Assembly (NCBI GenBank): GCA_903875225.1
Contig: CAIQVJ010000095.1
Location: forward strand, 1 to 64,000
Origin: an uncultured Pseudomonadota bacterium
GTDB taxonomy: Bacteria; Myxococcota_A; UBA796; SXON01
DNA length: 64,000 nt
Direction: 5' to 3'
In this document: piece by piece, positions 1-11,258 of the stretch
How the letters are laid out: every line of letters begins with the position of its first letter
Numbering within the stretch: position 1 is the stretch's first letter
Program-made: the position numbers and the translations under genes
Notes under the pieces: model-generated
Database searches by the model: none
The model's input: only the letters and a program-made list of their open reading frames with translations
Told to the model about the DNA's origin: nothing

Positions 1-2856
1 AATGGCCTCGCGGACGACGCGGACCCCAGCGTTGCGGCTTCCGGCATGTCCACGTTCTACGTAGATGCCGACAGCGACGGCTACGGCTCCACCTCAGGCG
101 CTGACTCCTGCGACCAGCCGAGCGGGTCCGTCCTCGACACCACCGACTGTGACGACGCCACCTCCTCCGTCCATCCCGGCGCCGCCGAGTCCACAGGCGA
201 CGGCACTGACAGCGACTGTGACGGTGCCGAGTTGTGCTTTGTCGACGCCGACAACGACGGCTACCGCCCGGACTCGGTGAGTAGCGTGTTTTCCGGCGAT
301 CCCGACTGCGACGATGCCGGCGAAGCTCTCGCAATCGAGCCCTCCGACGACTGCGACGACGCCAATGGAGCCATCCACCCCGGCGCGATCGAGCTGCCGG
401 GTGACGGCGTCGACCAGGATTGCGATGGCACCGAGTCCTGCTACGTGGATGCCGACCTCGACGGCGCACGGTCCGAGTTCCTCGTCACGTCACCCGACTC
501 GGCGTGCACAGCGCCCGGCGAGGTGCTCGCCAGCGCGGACCTGGACTGCGACGACGGCGATCCCCGCGCCTACCCCGCCGCCCGGGAGATCCCGGGCTCC
601 GGCGTGGACGAGAACTGCGATGGCGTCGAGATCTGCTTCGTCGATGCAGACGGGGACGGTTACCGGCCCGACGAGACCACCACAGTGGACTCCGCTGACG
701 CTGGCTGTGACGACCCTGGCGAGGCGCGGGCCAGCGCGCTGACTGGCGATTGTGACGACACTTCGGCAGCCTACAGGCCGGGCGCAAACGAGTCTGACTG
801 TGCCGATCCCAACGACTACAACTGTGACGGTTCAGTTGGGTACGACGACGCAGATGCCGATGGCTACGCGGCCTGCGAGGAGTGTGACGATGCCGATGGC
901 TCCGTGTACCCCGGCGCCATCGAGAGCCCCGGCGACGGTGTCGACAGCAACTGCGACGGCGTGGATACCTGCTTCGTCGACGCCGACGACGACGGGTACC
1001 GCCCCGATGTCAGCAGCACGATGCCGGGCACGACCATCGCGTGTGATGCCTCGGGAGAGGCGTCCGACCTTGATCCCATCGACGACTGTGACGATGCCGA
1101 CGCGGCCATCAACCCCAACGCCATCGAGACCGTCGGCGACGGGGTGGACGTCGATTGCGACGGCTTCGAGCTCTGCTATGTCGACGCCGACTTCGACGGG
1201 TACCGCTCCGAGGATGGCGCGGGGGTCGACTCCAGTGACACGGACTGCACCGATGCAGGTGAGGCTCTGGCCAGCGCTGCGACCGACTGCGACGACACCG
1301 ACGGAGCCATCAGCCCGGCGGCTGTCGAGATCGCGGGCGACGAGGTGGACAGCGACTGCGACACGACCGAGCTGTGCTTCCTCGACGCGGACTCCGACGG
1401 CTTCCGGCCAGACGAACTCTCGACGGTCCCGAGCCCGGATCTTTCTTGCACGGACGCGGGCGAGGCGCTCGACACGGATCCAACAGGGGACTGTGACGAC
1501 ACCGACGCCAACGCCTATCCCGGAGCTACGGAGCTCCCCGGTGACGGGATCGACGAGAGCTGTGACGGCGCCGAGATCTGCTATGTGGACGCCGACAGCG
1601 ACGGCTACCGGCCCGACGACACGTCCACCGTCGACTCCGTGGATGCAGACTGCACCTCGCTGGGCGAGGCCCTCGCGACCGCTTTGACCGGCGACTGCGA
1701 TGACACCGACCCGGTCTTCAACCCCGGCGCCCTCGAAGCGGACTGCACCGATCCCAACGACTACAACTGCGACGGTTCCGTTGGGTACGCGGACGGCGAC
1801 TCCGACGGCTTTGCAGCGTGTGAGGAGTGCAACGACCTCGACGGCAGCATCTTCCCTGGCGCGACCGAGATTCCGGGCGACCTGGTCGACCAGGACTGCA
1901 ACGGGGTCGAGACCTGCTTCGTCGATGGTGACGACGACACGTACCGCCCCGACACGACGACCACGCTGGAGAGCGCCAACATCGCGTGTGATGGCGCTGG
2001 CGAGGCTGTCACGACGGACGGGGTCGACGACTGCGACGACATGGACGCCGCCGTCCATCCGGACGCGGTCGAGATCGCCGGCGACGAGATCGACCAGGAC
2101 TGCGACGGCACGGAGTACTGCTACGTCGACATCGACGGCGACGGCTACACCGCAGACGGCGGCGCGGTCGTGTCGAGTACGGACCTGCTGTGCGACGGCA
2201 CCGGCGAGGCCCCGCTCGACGCACCGTCCGGCGACTGCGACGACGGCTCCACGGCCTACAACCCGGGCGCGGACGAGTCCGACTGCACCGACCCGCACGA
2301 CTACAATTGCGACGGGTCCACCGGGTTTGCGGACTCGGATGGGGACGGTTTCGCGGCGTGTGAGGAGTGCGACGATTCTCATGGCGACGTCAACCCGGAT
2401 GCCACCGAGGTCTGCAACGGGCTCGACGACGACTGCGACGGCGGTATCGACGTCGGTGCCGTCGACGCGGAGACCTGGTACGCCGATGCAGACGAGGACG
2501 GCTACACCGACCCGGCGCAGGCATTGACCGAGTGCGACCAGCCCGACGGCTATGCACCTGCCACCGCGGACGACTGTGACGACGGCGATGCGAGCAGCTA
2601 CCCGGGCGCGGAGGATGTCCCAGGCGACGGCGTCGACCAGGACTGCGACGGTACGGATGCGACCGGCGACACCGGAGACTCCGGCGACGACACGGCTGGC
2701 GATACCGGCGACTCCACAGATGACACAGGCGGCACCGATACCGGCGGCGGGAAGGGCAAGCAGTGTGGCTGCGCCTCGACCGAGGGCAGCAACGCTGTGG
2801 GCGCGTTGATGCTTGGGGCGCTGGCGCTCGCGGCGCGGCGGCGGAAGGGGGGCTGA
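1..2856 (+). CDS. MopE-repeat secreted protein with MYXO-CTERM-like tail (5' truncated)
   Basis: The reading frame is open to the window edge, so the true N-terminus lies upstream; the first in-window ATG is at 46. The visible 950 residues are almost entirely Asp/Cys-rich repeats alternating a DADxDGY motif, a DCDD motif and a PGAxExPGDGVDxxCDG motif. This is the pattern of putative metal-binding (MopE-type) repeats in deltaproteobacterial surface proteins. A Thr/Asp/Gly linker precedes a C-terminal GCGC-type cysteine signal, a hydrophobic helix and a final RRRKGG, the layout of a MYXO-CTERM sorting tail. The protein is probably exported, calcium- or copper-binding and held at the cell surface. 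No catalytic domain is visible. It converges on the beta-helix lipoprotein gene 49 bases away. Confidence 0.85.
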   Translation, partial: NGLADDADPSVAASGMSTFYVDADSDGYGSTSGADSCDQPSGSVLDTTDCDDATSSVHPGAAESTGDGTDSDCDGAELCFVDADNDGYRPDSVSSVFSGDPDCDDAGEALAIEPSDDCDDANGAIHPGAIELPGDGVDQDCDGTESCYVDADLDGARSEFLVTSPDSACTAPGEVLASADLDCDDGDPRAYPAAREIPGSGVDENCDGVEICFVDADGDGYRPDETTTVDSADAGCDDPGEARASALTGDCDDTSAAYRPGANESDCADPNDYNCDGSVGYDDADADGYAACEECDDADGSVYPGAIESPGDGVDSNCDGVDTCFVDADDDGYRPDVSSTMPGTTIACDASGEASDLDPIDDCDDADAAINPNAIETVGDGVDVDCDGFELCYVDADFDGYRSEDGAGVDSSDTDCTDAGEALASAATDCDDTDGAISPAAVEIAGDEVDSDCDTTELCFLDADSDGFRPDELSTVPSPDLSCTDAGEALDTDPTGDCDDTDANAYPGATELPGDGIDESCDGAEICYVDADSDGYRPDDTSTVDSVDADCTSLGEALATALTGDCDDTDPVFNPGALEADCTDPNDYNCDGSVGYADGDSDGFAACEECNDLDGSIFPGATEIPGDLVDQDCNGVETCFVDGDDDTYRPDTTTTLESANIACDGAGEAVTTDGVDDCDDMDAAVHPDAVEIAGDEIDQDCDGTEYCYVDIDGDGYTADGGAVVSSTDLLCDGTGEAPLDAPSGDCDDGSTAYNPGADESDCTDPHDYNCDGSTGFADSDGDGFAACEECDDSHGDVNPDATEVCNGLDDDCDGGIDVGAVDAETWYADADEDGYTDPAQALTECDQPDGYAPATADDCDDGDASSYPGAEDVPGDGVDQDCDGTDATGDTGDSGDDTAGDTGDSTDDTGGTDTGGGKGKQCGCASTEGSNAVGALMLGALALAARRRKGG
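46..2650 (+). repeat. MopE-type repeat array with a larger super-repeat
   Basis: Short Asp/Cys units of roughly 45 to 65 codons follow one another through the gene. On top of this there is a longer period. A block carrying the amino-acid motif DPNDYNCDGSVGY occurs at about 811 and again at about 1756 (945 bases apart, 315 codons). A diverged third copy (DPHDYNCDGSTGF) lies at about 2296. Flanking repeats are also similar, suggesting duplication of multi-repeat segments rather than only single units. Confidence 0.75.
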
Positions 2857-2905
2857 CGGGAACTGAGGTCGGCTACCCGTTCTGCCCCAGCGAACGCCGG
2901 GGGCT

Positions 2906-5900
2906 TCATGGATCGGTCTCCATCTCCGGCAGGTACAGCGTCGTGAACAGGATGCTGGAGATCAGCACGTTCGCGGCGGGGCACACGAGGGGGTTGGGGA
3001 CTCCTGCGAGATCGGTTGTCGTGACCGGCACAGCGTCGTCGTTGGTGACCGTTCCGTCGTCGCTGGTGACGTCGCCGTGGACGTGGTCGGGACCGTCGCA
3101 GAGCTGCTGGCGGAGATCCGTACCGTTCCCAGACCAGGCGTTGCCCGTCAGCGCGGCCGAGGCGTCGTGGAGCAGGACGCCGATCTCCGAGGCGTCGTTG
3201 AAGCTGTTGTCCGCGAGCAGGAGGCCGGTGGTGGCGTCCTCGCCCCATGCGCTCACGCCGTTCTGGGCGAATACTGCATTGCCATGGATGGCAGTGCCGT
3301 GGTCGTCCACGCCCGCGCTGCCGGAGAGCGTGTTGCCCTCGAGGTCATAGCTGCCGGGACCGTCCAGCCAGACGGCGGCGTAGTCATGGGCCCCGATGGT
3401 GGAGTCGACGAGCTTGATGGTGGGCGCGCCCCAATTGCCAGACGCGTAGACCCCGAAGCCGCCACCCCACTCGGCGTCGGCGAGGGTGCCGGTGATGGTG
3501 GAGGAAGTCACGGTCAGCGTTCCGTCTGTGATGAGGGCGCCGGCGAAGGTGTTCCCGGTCAGGGTCAGGCGGGCGGCGTCGATCCTGGCCCCGCGCGCCA
3601 GGTAGATGCCCGGACCCTCGGTTCCGGAGATCTCCGTGTCGCTCATGGAGAGCCACGCACCGCTCTGTGTGTTGGCGCCCAGCGCGAACCCGGTGGTCCG
3701 CCCGCGGTGGGTGTCGAGGATCGCGGTGTCGGCGAGATCGACTACCGTGCCGGCGTCAGATGCGAGCACACCGATCTCCGTGTTGTCTCGGAGGGTGCAG
3801 CGAGTCGCGGTGAGCGAGGCCCCATCGTTCACCTCGACGCCACGGCCGCCCATGCCGTCCGGCCGCTGCGCAGTCTGCAGGATCTCGGTGTCGGCAAGGT
3901 CGACCCCGGTGCCGGCATCCGACGCGTACACCCCGACCTCCTTGTTCCCCTGGATGGTGCAGCGCGTCGCGCTGAGCGAGGCGCCACCCTCGACAGCGAT
4001 GCCGCGGCCGCCCGTTCCATCGGGGTCCGGCGACGTGTCGAGGATCGCGGTTTCGACGAGGTCGACGATCGTTCCAGCGCTTCCGGCAAAGACCCCGAGC
4101 CCCGCACTCCCCTGGACGATGCAGCGCGTCGCGCTGAGCGAGGCGCCGTCCTGGACACCGATGCCGCGGCCACCCGTTCCATCCGGGCTCGCACCGGTGG
4201 CGAGGATCTCGGTGTCGTCGAGCTCGACCACCGTCCCGACGCTTCCCGCGGAGACACCAAGCGCAGTGTTTCCCTCGACCGTGCAGCCCGTCGCGGTGAG
4301 CGAGGCCCCGTCCTGGACTGCGATGCCGTAGCCGCCCGTGCCGTCCGGGCTCGGAGCGGTGTCGAGGATCGTTGTGTCCCGAAGCTCGGCGAGCGTTCCC
4401 GCGCTCGCTGCAAAAACACCGATGTCCGTGTTTCCCCGGACGGTACAGCCCGTGGCACGGAGGGTGGCGCCGTCCTGCACGTTGATCCCGCGGCCGAGCG
4501 TGCCGTCGGGGCTCGGAGCGGTGTCGAGCATCGCGGTGTCGGTGAGCTCGACGACCGTTCCGACGTGGCCCGCAAAGACAGCGGCATCCGTGTTCCCTTG
4601 AATCGTGCAGCGCGTCGCGGTGAGCGTGGCGCCATCCTGGACTTCGATCCCGCGGCCGAGCGCGCCGCTCGGGCTCGGAACGGTGTCGAGGATGTCCGTG
4701 TCGGTGAGCCTGACGGACGTTCCGGCGTTCGCCGCGAAGACACCGGAATCCGAGTTGCCCTGGACGGTGCAGCCCGTCGCCGTGAGCGAGGCGCCAAGCT
4801 CCACGGCGATGCCACGGCCGAACGTCCCGTCCGGGCCCGGAGCGGTGTCGAGGAGCTTCGTGTCGGCGACCTCGACGCTCGTCCCCGCACCCGCCGCGTA
4901 CAGGCCCGCCTCCGTGCTCTCCTGCACCGTGCAGCCTGTCGCGGTGAGCGTGGCGCCATCCTCGACGCCGATGCCCCAGCCGGCGCCGTCCGCGCTCGCA
5001 GCGGTGTCGAGGATCACCGTGTCGGCGAGCTCGACGACCGTTCCAGCGTTCGCCGCGTACAGGCCCCCCTGCGTGCTCCCCTGGACGGTGCAGCCCGTCG
5101 CCGCGAGCGAGGCGCCATCGAGAACGCCGATGCCCACGCCGAAGGTGCCGTCCGGGCTCGGAGCGGTGTCGAGGATCACCGTGCCGACGAGATCGACGAC
5201 CGTCCCATCATTCGCCGCGTACACCCCCGCGTACGTGTTCCCCTGGACCGTGCAGCCTGTCGCCGTGAGCGTGGCGCCGAGCTCCATGTCGATCCCGAAG
5301 CCCCAGTGTCCGGCACGGTCAGGCTGGGTGTCGTACACGCCCACGTCGTCCAGGGTCACCCCGGCGTTGGTGGCCGTGATGCCAACCATCGCGTTGGCAC
5401 GCAGGTCGCTGGCCAGCACGGACACCGTTGCCTGATCCACCCACACTCCCGTGTACCGCCCTTCCGTCACCGTCACCCCCTCCACCCCGATCTCCGGCAT
5501 CTTCCGGCCACCGATGATCGCGAGCGCCGGGTCCTCCTTCCCGCCCTCGCTCCCGTCGATCACCACCAACTCCTTGCATCGCCCCGCGAGGGTCACCCCG
5601 TCGTGTCCGCTGTCCATGGCGATCACCTCGACGTAGGTCCCCGCGGCCACTGCGACCAGCCCCCCGCCCCGATCCCCGGCCAGATCCACGCCCGCCTGGA
5701 TCGACTTCAGCGGCGCGGCCCCCGAGCCATCGCCGTCAACCGCAGCCGCGGCGTTGACGTACACGGTGTTCCCGTCGACGAGCAGGTTGCCCCAGGTCCC
5801 GACTCCGCAGGCCGTGGGCACACAGGCGTCGCCGTCGAGGAGCTCGCCCTCGGCGCAGGACACCGGGCCTGGAGCAGAGTCGTCGCCTGGGGGCACCGCG

Positions 5901-5953
5901 TCTGGGCGGTGGCACCCGGGGAGCAGGAGGAGCAGCGAGATCAGCAGGTTCAT
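2906..5953 (-). CDS. Beta-helix repeat lipoprotein
   Basis: This 1015-residue protein starts with a lipoprotein signal ending in LLLPGC (Cys14), without any basic residue before the hydrophobic core. After a short Cys-containing region comes a DUF1565-like segment (SIQAGVDLAGDRGGG, then GTYVEV) that opens many pectin-lyase-fold proteins. The body is a series of about ten near-identical 53-54-residue repeats, followed by less regular beta-helix turns to the C-terminus. No catalytic residues of polysaccharide lyases can be assigned, so a structural or ligand-binding surface role is more likely than an enzyme. Its ATG lies 4 bases after the stop of the upstream PLP enzyme gene on the same strand, so co-transcription is plausible, though the functions look unrelated. 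Confidence 0.8.
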   Translation of the reverse strand: MNLLISLLLLLPGCHRPDAVPPGDDSAPGPVSCAEGELLDGDACVPTACGVGTWGNLLVDGNTVYVNAAAAVDGDGSGAAPLKSIQAGVDLAGDRGGGLVAVAAGTYVEVIAMDSGHDGVTLAGRCKELVVIDGSEGGKEDPALAIIGGRKMPEIGVEGVTVTEGRYTGVWVDQATVSVLASDLRANAMVGITATNAGVTLDDVGVYDTQPDRAGHWGFGIDMELGATLTATGCTVQGNTYAGVYAANDGTVVDLVGTVILDTAPSPDGTFGVGIGVLDGASLAATGCTVQGSTQGGLYAANAGTVVELADTVILDTAASADGAGWGIGVEDGATLTATGCTVQESTEAGLYAAGAGTSVEVADTKLLDTAPGPDGTFGRGIAVELGASLTATGCTVQGNSDSGVFAANAGTSVRLTDTDILDTVPSPSGALGRGIEVQDGATLTATRCTIQGNTDAAVFAGHVGTVVELTDTAMLDTAPSPDGTLGRGINVQDGATLRATGCTVRGNTDIGVFAASAGTLAELRDTTILDTAPSPDGTGGYGIAVQDGASLTATGCTVEGNTALGVSAGSVGTVVELDDTEILATGASPDGTGGRGIGVQDGASLSATRCIVQGSAGLGVFAGSAGTIVDLVETAILDTSPDPDGTGGRGIAVEGGASLSATRCTIQGNKEVGVYASDAGTGVDLADTEILQTAQRPDGMGGRGVEVNDGASLTATRCTLRDNTEIGVLASDAGTVVDLADTAILDTHRGRTTGFALGANTQSGAWLSMSDTEISGTEGPGIYLARGARIDAARLTLTGNTFAGALITDGTLTVTSSTITGTLADAEWGGGFGVYASGNWGAPTIKLVDSTIGAHDYAAVWLDGPGSYDLEGNTLSGSAGVDDHGTAIHGNAVFAQNGVSAWGEDATTGLLLADNSFNDASEIGVLLHDASAALTGNAWSGNGTDLRQQLCDGPDHVHGDVTSDDGTVTNDDAVPVTTTDLAGVPNPLVCPAANVLISSILFTTLYLPEMETDP
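3700..5310 (-). repeat. Ten tandem 53-54-codon repeats inside the beta-helix lipoprotein
   Basis: Ten units carry the pattern ATxCTVQGNTxxGVxA, then GTVVxLxDTxILDTAPSPDG. At DNA level the shared tgcagc word recurs at 5251, 5089 and 4930, giving spacings of 162 and 159 bases. The high nucleotide similarity suggests recent expansion by unequal recombination or slippage. Confidence 0.85.
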
Positions 5954-5957
5954 GGAT

Positions 5958-7208
5958 CTACCCGATCCGCCCCAGCGCCTGCTTCAGGTCCGCGATCACG
6001 TCGTCCGCGTCCTCGAGACCGACGGAGAGGCGGATCATCCCTTCGCACACGCCGAACCGATCGAGGTCGGCGTCGGTGACGTCCGAGTGCGTGTGGGTGC
6101 GGGGGTGCTCGGCGAGCGACTCGGTGCCGCCGAGGCTCACGGCGAGCTTCACCACCGCGAGTGCGTCCAGCACCCGGTATGCCTCCGCCCGGCCGCCGCG
6201 GACCGTGAACGACATCAGGGAGCCGTGGCCCTCGCACTGGGAATCGAACCGGGCCATCTGCACCGCATCCTCGGTGAACCCGGGAAAGTACAGTTTTTCC
6301 ACCGCCGGATGTGCGCGCAGGAACCTGGCCACCTTGAGCGCCTTCTGCTCCGCCGCCTCCACCCGCACCTTGTAGGCCTCGAGGCTCCGCAGCAGGAGCC
6401 ACGCCGTGTGCGGATCGGCCATCGTGCCGAGGATCGTGCGCGAGGCCTTGATCGTAGAGACCAGCTCGTTCGACCCCGCGACGATCCCCGCGATGAGATC
6501 GCTGTGGCCGCCGATGGACTTCGTGGCCGAGTGAACCACCACCTGGGCGCCGAGCTCGAGCGGGCGGTGAAAGACCGGCCCGAGCACCGTGGAGTCCACG
6601 ACCACGATGGGGCGTGGATCGAGGCTCGCGCACTCCGCTGCGATGCCGCGCAGGTCGGCGAGGGCGAGCGTGGGGTTCGCGGGCGTCTCCACGTACACCA
6701 CGCGCACCGGGCCGGCCGCCAGGGCCTTCCTCAACAGCTCGCCCACCTGTACAGGACCGTCGGTCACGAGGAACGCGTGAGTCCCGATCCCGAACGAGGG
6801 GAGCAGGTGGGTCATGAGGTAGTCGGTGCCGCCGTAGACCGGGGCGGAGTAGAGGATCTGGTCCCCGGGACGGCAGAACGTGAGCAGCGTCGTGGATATC
6901 GCCGCCATGCCGCTCGCGAACAGAGCGGCCTGCGCGGCGCGCTCGAACTTCGCCCAGCGCTCCTCGCAGATCTGCAGGTTCGGGTTCACGAGCCGCGAGT
7001 AGATGAGACCGTCGGGCTGGCCCGGATGGCCGCTGTCGAGCCCGTACGCCTGCCGGAACCACCGGGCCAGCTCGCCCGCGGAGCCGGCAACGAAGGTGGA
7101 CGTGGCGAACAGCGGCGGCTTGACCGAGCCCTCCGACCGCAGCGGGTCGTAGGATCCATGGAGCGCGAACGTCTCGGGAGCGACGGTGGTGGGGAGAATG
7201 TTGGACAA
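5958..7208 (-). CDS. Cys/Met metabolism PLP-dependent enzyme (cystathionine gamma-synthase / methionine gamma-lyase family)
   Basis: The 416-residue product has the family layout throughout: the conserved Tyr/Arg segment [13 protein letters not shown], the PLP-phosphate loop [18 protein letters not shown], the cofactor Asp in VVVDSTV, the Schiff-base lysine in [12 protein letters not shown], and the substrate-Arg region [10 protein letters not shown]. Length is typical. The reading frame extends far upstream, but homology begins at [12 protein letters not shown] there follows GGAGG closely, so TTG at 7208 is chosen. Gamma-synthase, cystathionine lyase and methionine gamma-lyase cannot be separated by eye. 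The gene is divergent from norR with about 80 bases between them. Confidence 0.88.
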   Translation of the reverse strand: MSNILPTTVAPETFALHGSYDPLRSEGSVKPPLFATSTFVAGSAGELARWFRQAYGLDSGHPGQPDGLIYSRLVNPNLQICEERWAKFERAAQAALFASGMAAISTTLLTFCRPGDQILYSAPVYGGTDYLMTHLLPSFGIGTHAFLVTDGPVQVGELLRKALAAGPVRVVYVETPANPTLALADLRGIAAECASLDPRPIVVVDSTVLGPVFHRPLELGAQVVVHSATKSIGGHSDLIAGIVAGSNELVSTIKASRTILGTMADPHTAWLLLRSLEAYKVRVEAAEQKALKVARFLRAHPAVEKLYFPGFTEDAVQMARFDSQCEGHGSLMSFTVRGGRAEAYRVLDALAVVKLAVSLGGTESLAEHPRTHTHSDVTDADLDRFGVCEGMIRLSVGLEDADDVIADLKQALGRIG

Positions 7209-7290
7209 TTGCCCTCCATGTTGGTGATTCTGAACGGGGGTGGGTGTTGGACTATCGGGCGGGGGCGCTCGGTGCGACCTGCCGGGAGGC

Positions 7291-8856
<1,566 letters not shown>

Positions 8857-8914
8857 CCGTCCGCGCAGGAGCGGAACCGGCGGGTCGTTTGCGCGCGGGG
8901 GGATAGACGGGCAG

Positions 8915-10231
8915 GTGACTGTACGCTTGAACTCCATCCGGCTGAACCTCGCGATCGCGTTGGGCCTCGCCCTGCTGGCGATCCCCCTCGCGTTCGGGCC
9001 GCCCCCGCTCGTCGTCCTCCCCCTCGTGCTCCTCGTCGTGGCGCTCATCCGGGCGCTGGTGATGCACACCTCCCGGCGCACGCGGCTGATCAACCTGCTC
9101 GGACCGGTCAGCCGGGCCGCGGCGGGCGAGACGCATGTCCACCTGCCAGCGGGCGCGGACGACGAAGCGGGGCATGTCGCCGCGGCGGTGAACGCCCTGC
9201 TCGACAAGGTCCGCCAGCAGGCCCTCGCGGCCCACGCCGAGCGGGATCTGGACCTGGCGCTCGTGCGCGAGACGCCGAACGGGCTGCTCGTGACCGATGC
9301 GCAGGGTCTGGTCCGACGCGCGAACCCCGCGCTCGCCCGCCTGCTGCCGGTGCGCGGCGATCCTGTCGGCCGTCGCCCCATCGACAGCATCCCGGTGGCG
9401 GACTTCCAGGAGGTGATCGACGAGGCGAGGGAGACGCGCGGCGTGTGCGAGCGCACGTTGACGCAGGGGCGGTTCGACCTCCTCATCCGCGCGATGCCCA
9501 CCGCCGACGGCGCGGGGTGTCTCGGCGTGGTGCTGGACATCACCTCGATCCGCGCCGCGGAACGGGCGCGTCGGGACTTCGTCGCCAACGTCTCCCACGA
9601 GATCCGCACGCCCATCACCGCGATCGTGGGGTACGTCGAGGCGCTCGAGGCCGACCGGGAGCGGATCCCCGAGGACCTGCAGTTCATGCTCGACGTCGTG
9701 CGCCGGAACGCCGACCGCTTGCGTCTCCTCATCGACGACGTGCTGCACCTCTCCACGCTGGAGTCCCGCCAGACGGATCTCGAGCTACGCCGCGAGTCGG
9801 TGGGACCGGTGGTGCAGGCGGTCATCGAGCGCTTCGAGGGCGTCGCGCGCCAGAAGGGGCTGCAGCTGATCGGCCCGGCGGTTGCCCCCGAGGCCATGAT
9901 CAACGCCGACGGGCTGGAGCACGCGCTCTCGAACCTGGTCGACAACGCCGTGAAGTACACGCAGGCCGGGTCTGTACGGGTGGAGGTCGCCGAGCAGCCC
10001 GGGGGCGTGACCATCGCCGTGGTCGACACCGGTGTGGGTATCGACGCCACGCATCACGGGCGGATCTTCGAGCGGTTCTACCGGCTCGACAGCGGCCGGG
10101 CCCGCAGCGCGGGCGGGACCGGGCTCGGGCTCGCGCTGGTCAAGCACCTTTGTTCGGCGATGCACGCCCAGGTGCACCTGGAGAGCGAACCGGGAGTGGG
10201 GAGCCGGTTCACGTTGAGCCTGCCGGCGTAG
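8915..10231 (+). CDS. PhoR-like membrane sensor histidine kinase
   Basis: The 438-residue protein opens with a long hydrophobic hairpin (about residues 8-45), then a HAMP-like linker, a PAS region (about 110-210) and a complete kinase core. That core has an H-box with the phospho-accepting His in VSHEIRTPITAIVGY (about 226), N-box NLVDNAVKYT, G1 DTGVGID, F-box FERFYR and G2 GGTGLGLALV. This is the PhoR arrangement, and the convergent neighbours are a phosphate transporter and its DUF47 partner, which supports phosphate sensing. No PhoB response regulator is next to it. GTG 8915 is chosen because the membrane segment starts directly after it. It follows norR by 58 bases on the same strand. Confidence 0.82.
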   Translation: MTVRLNSIRLNLAIALGLALLAIPLAFGPPPLVVLPLVLLVVALIRALVMHTSRRTRLINLLGPVSRAAAGETHVHLPAGADDEAGHVAAAVNALLDKVRQQALAAHAERDLDLALVRETPNGLLVTDAQGLVRRANPALARLLPVRGDPVGRRPIDSIPVADFQEVIDEARETRGVCERTLTQGRFDLLIRAMPTADGAGCLGVVLDITSIRAAERARRDFVANVSHEIRTPITAIVGYVEALEADRERIPEDLQFMLDVVRRNADRLRLLIDDVLHLSTLESRQTDLELRRESVGPVVQAVIERFEGVARQKGLQLIGPAVAPEAMINADGLEHALSNLVDNAVKYTQAGSVRVEVAEQPGGVTIAVVDTGVGIDATHHGRIFERFYRLDSGRARSAGGTGLGLALVKHLCSAMHAQVHLESEPGVGSRFTLSLPA

Positions 10232-10253
10232 CAGGGGGCGACTACGCCGGCAG
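10220..10253. terminator. Bidirectional hairpin between convergent kinase and pit genes
   Basis: A perfect 12-base-pair stem (10220-10231 with 10242-10253) encloses a 10-base loop. Both stop codons sit in the stem, and both proteins end in Leu-Pro-Ala, so the two gene ends form the arms. There is no T-run, so Rho-independent termination is likely but not certain. Confidence 0.6.
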
Positions 10254-11255
10254 CAGCCCGATGTACCCGAAGACCTCGTAGAAGCCGGTGCCGAGGGCGA
10301 TGCACACCGGGATGGTGAGCACCCAGGCGACCAGGATGCGCTGGGTGACTCCCCAGGAGACCGCGGAGAGGCGGGTCGTGGCGCCTGCGCCCATGATCGC
10401 GCTGGTGATCACGTGGGTGGTGGACACAGGCAGCCCGAAGTGGGACGCCAGCTGCAGCAGCGTGGCGGCACCGGTCTCCGCGCAGAAGCCGTGGATCGGC
10501 CGCAGCTTGAAGATCTTCGAGCCCATCGTCTTGATGATGCGCCAGCCCCCCGATGCGGTGCCGAGGCCCATGGCCAGCGCGCAGGCGAGCACGACCCAGG
10601 TCGGCACCGGGAACTTCGCCGCGGGGTCGTAGGTTCCCTGGTAGCTCACGAGCGCCATGGTGATCACGCCCATCGTCTTCTGGGCGTCATTGCTGCCGTG
10701 CGAGAGCGCCATGAAGCCCGCCGAGAAGATCTGCAGCCGCTTGAACAGCCGGTTGATCTTCGTGGGGCGGGAGCGCCGCACCACCCAGTACATCGCGACC
10801 ATCAGGAAGAACGAGACGACGAACCCGAGGATCGGGCTCACCACCAGCGCGGTGACCACCTTCTCCACGCCCTCGGCCTTGATGGCGCCGACCCCCAGCG
10901 CGGAGATCCCGGCCCCGATCAGGCCGCCGACGAGCGCGTGGGAGGAAGACGAGGGGATCCCGAACCACCAGGTGATGAGGTTCCAGCTGATCGCCGAGAG
11001 CAGGGCCGCGAGCACCAGCTGCTGGGTGACGTGTGCCGGGTCGACGAGGTCCTTTCCGATCGTGCTCGCCACGGCGGTCCCCATGAACGCGCCCACGATG
11101 TTGAGCACCGCAGCCATGATCACGGCCGTGCGCGTTCGCATCACGCCGGTGGAGACCACGGTCGCGATCGCGTTCGCGGTGTCATGGAACCCGTTGATGA
11201 AGTCGAAGACCAGCGCCGCTACGACGACCAGTACCAGCAGTCCAAAGGTGGTCAT
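10242..11255 (-). CDS. PiT-family inorganic phosphate transporter
   Basis: The 337-residue polytopic membrane protein carries both PiT signature repeats: an N-terminal FDFINGFHDTANAIATVVS segment and a C-terminal MALSHGSNDAQKTMGVITMA segment. About ten hydrophobic helices are visible. PiT proteins co-transport phosphate (as metal-phosphate) with protons or sodium. Length is at the short end, lacking the long central loop of E. coli PitA. The gene starts 3 bases after the DUF47 gene, a standard two-gene transport operon. It converges on a PhoR-like kinase. Confidence 0.92.
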   Translation of the reverse strand: MTTFGLLVLVVVAALVFDFINGFHDTANAIATVVSTGVMRTRTAVIMAAVLNIVGAFMGTAVASTIGKDLVDPAHVTQQLVLAALLSAISWNLITWWFGIPSSSSHALVGGLIGAGISALGVGAIKAEGVEKVVTALVVSPILGFVVSFFLMVAMYWVVRRSRPTKINRLFKRLQIFSAGFMALSHGSNDAQKTMGVITMALVSYQGTYDPAAKFPVPTWVVLACALAMGLGTASGGWRIIKTMGSKIFKLRPIHGFCAETGAATLLQLASHFGLPVSTTHVITSAIMGAGATTRLSAVSWGVTQRILVAWVLTIPVCIALGTGFYEVFGYIGLLPA

Positions 11256-11258
11256 CGC

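Noticed and set aside
3077..6079. A 1000-codon open frame on the plus strand opposite the beta-helix lipoprotein
   Set aside because: It mirrors the repeat structure of the true gene and is Arg/Asp/Val-rich without a start signal or fold; a shadow of the real reading frame.
7209..7290. Sigma-54 promoter between the PLP enzyme gene and norR
   Set aside because: No TGGCAC-N5-TTGC match on either strand; only G-rich sequence without spacing of GG and GC.
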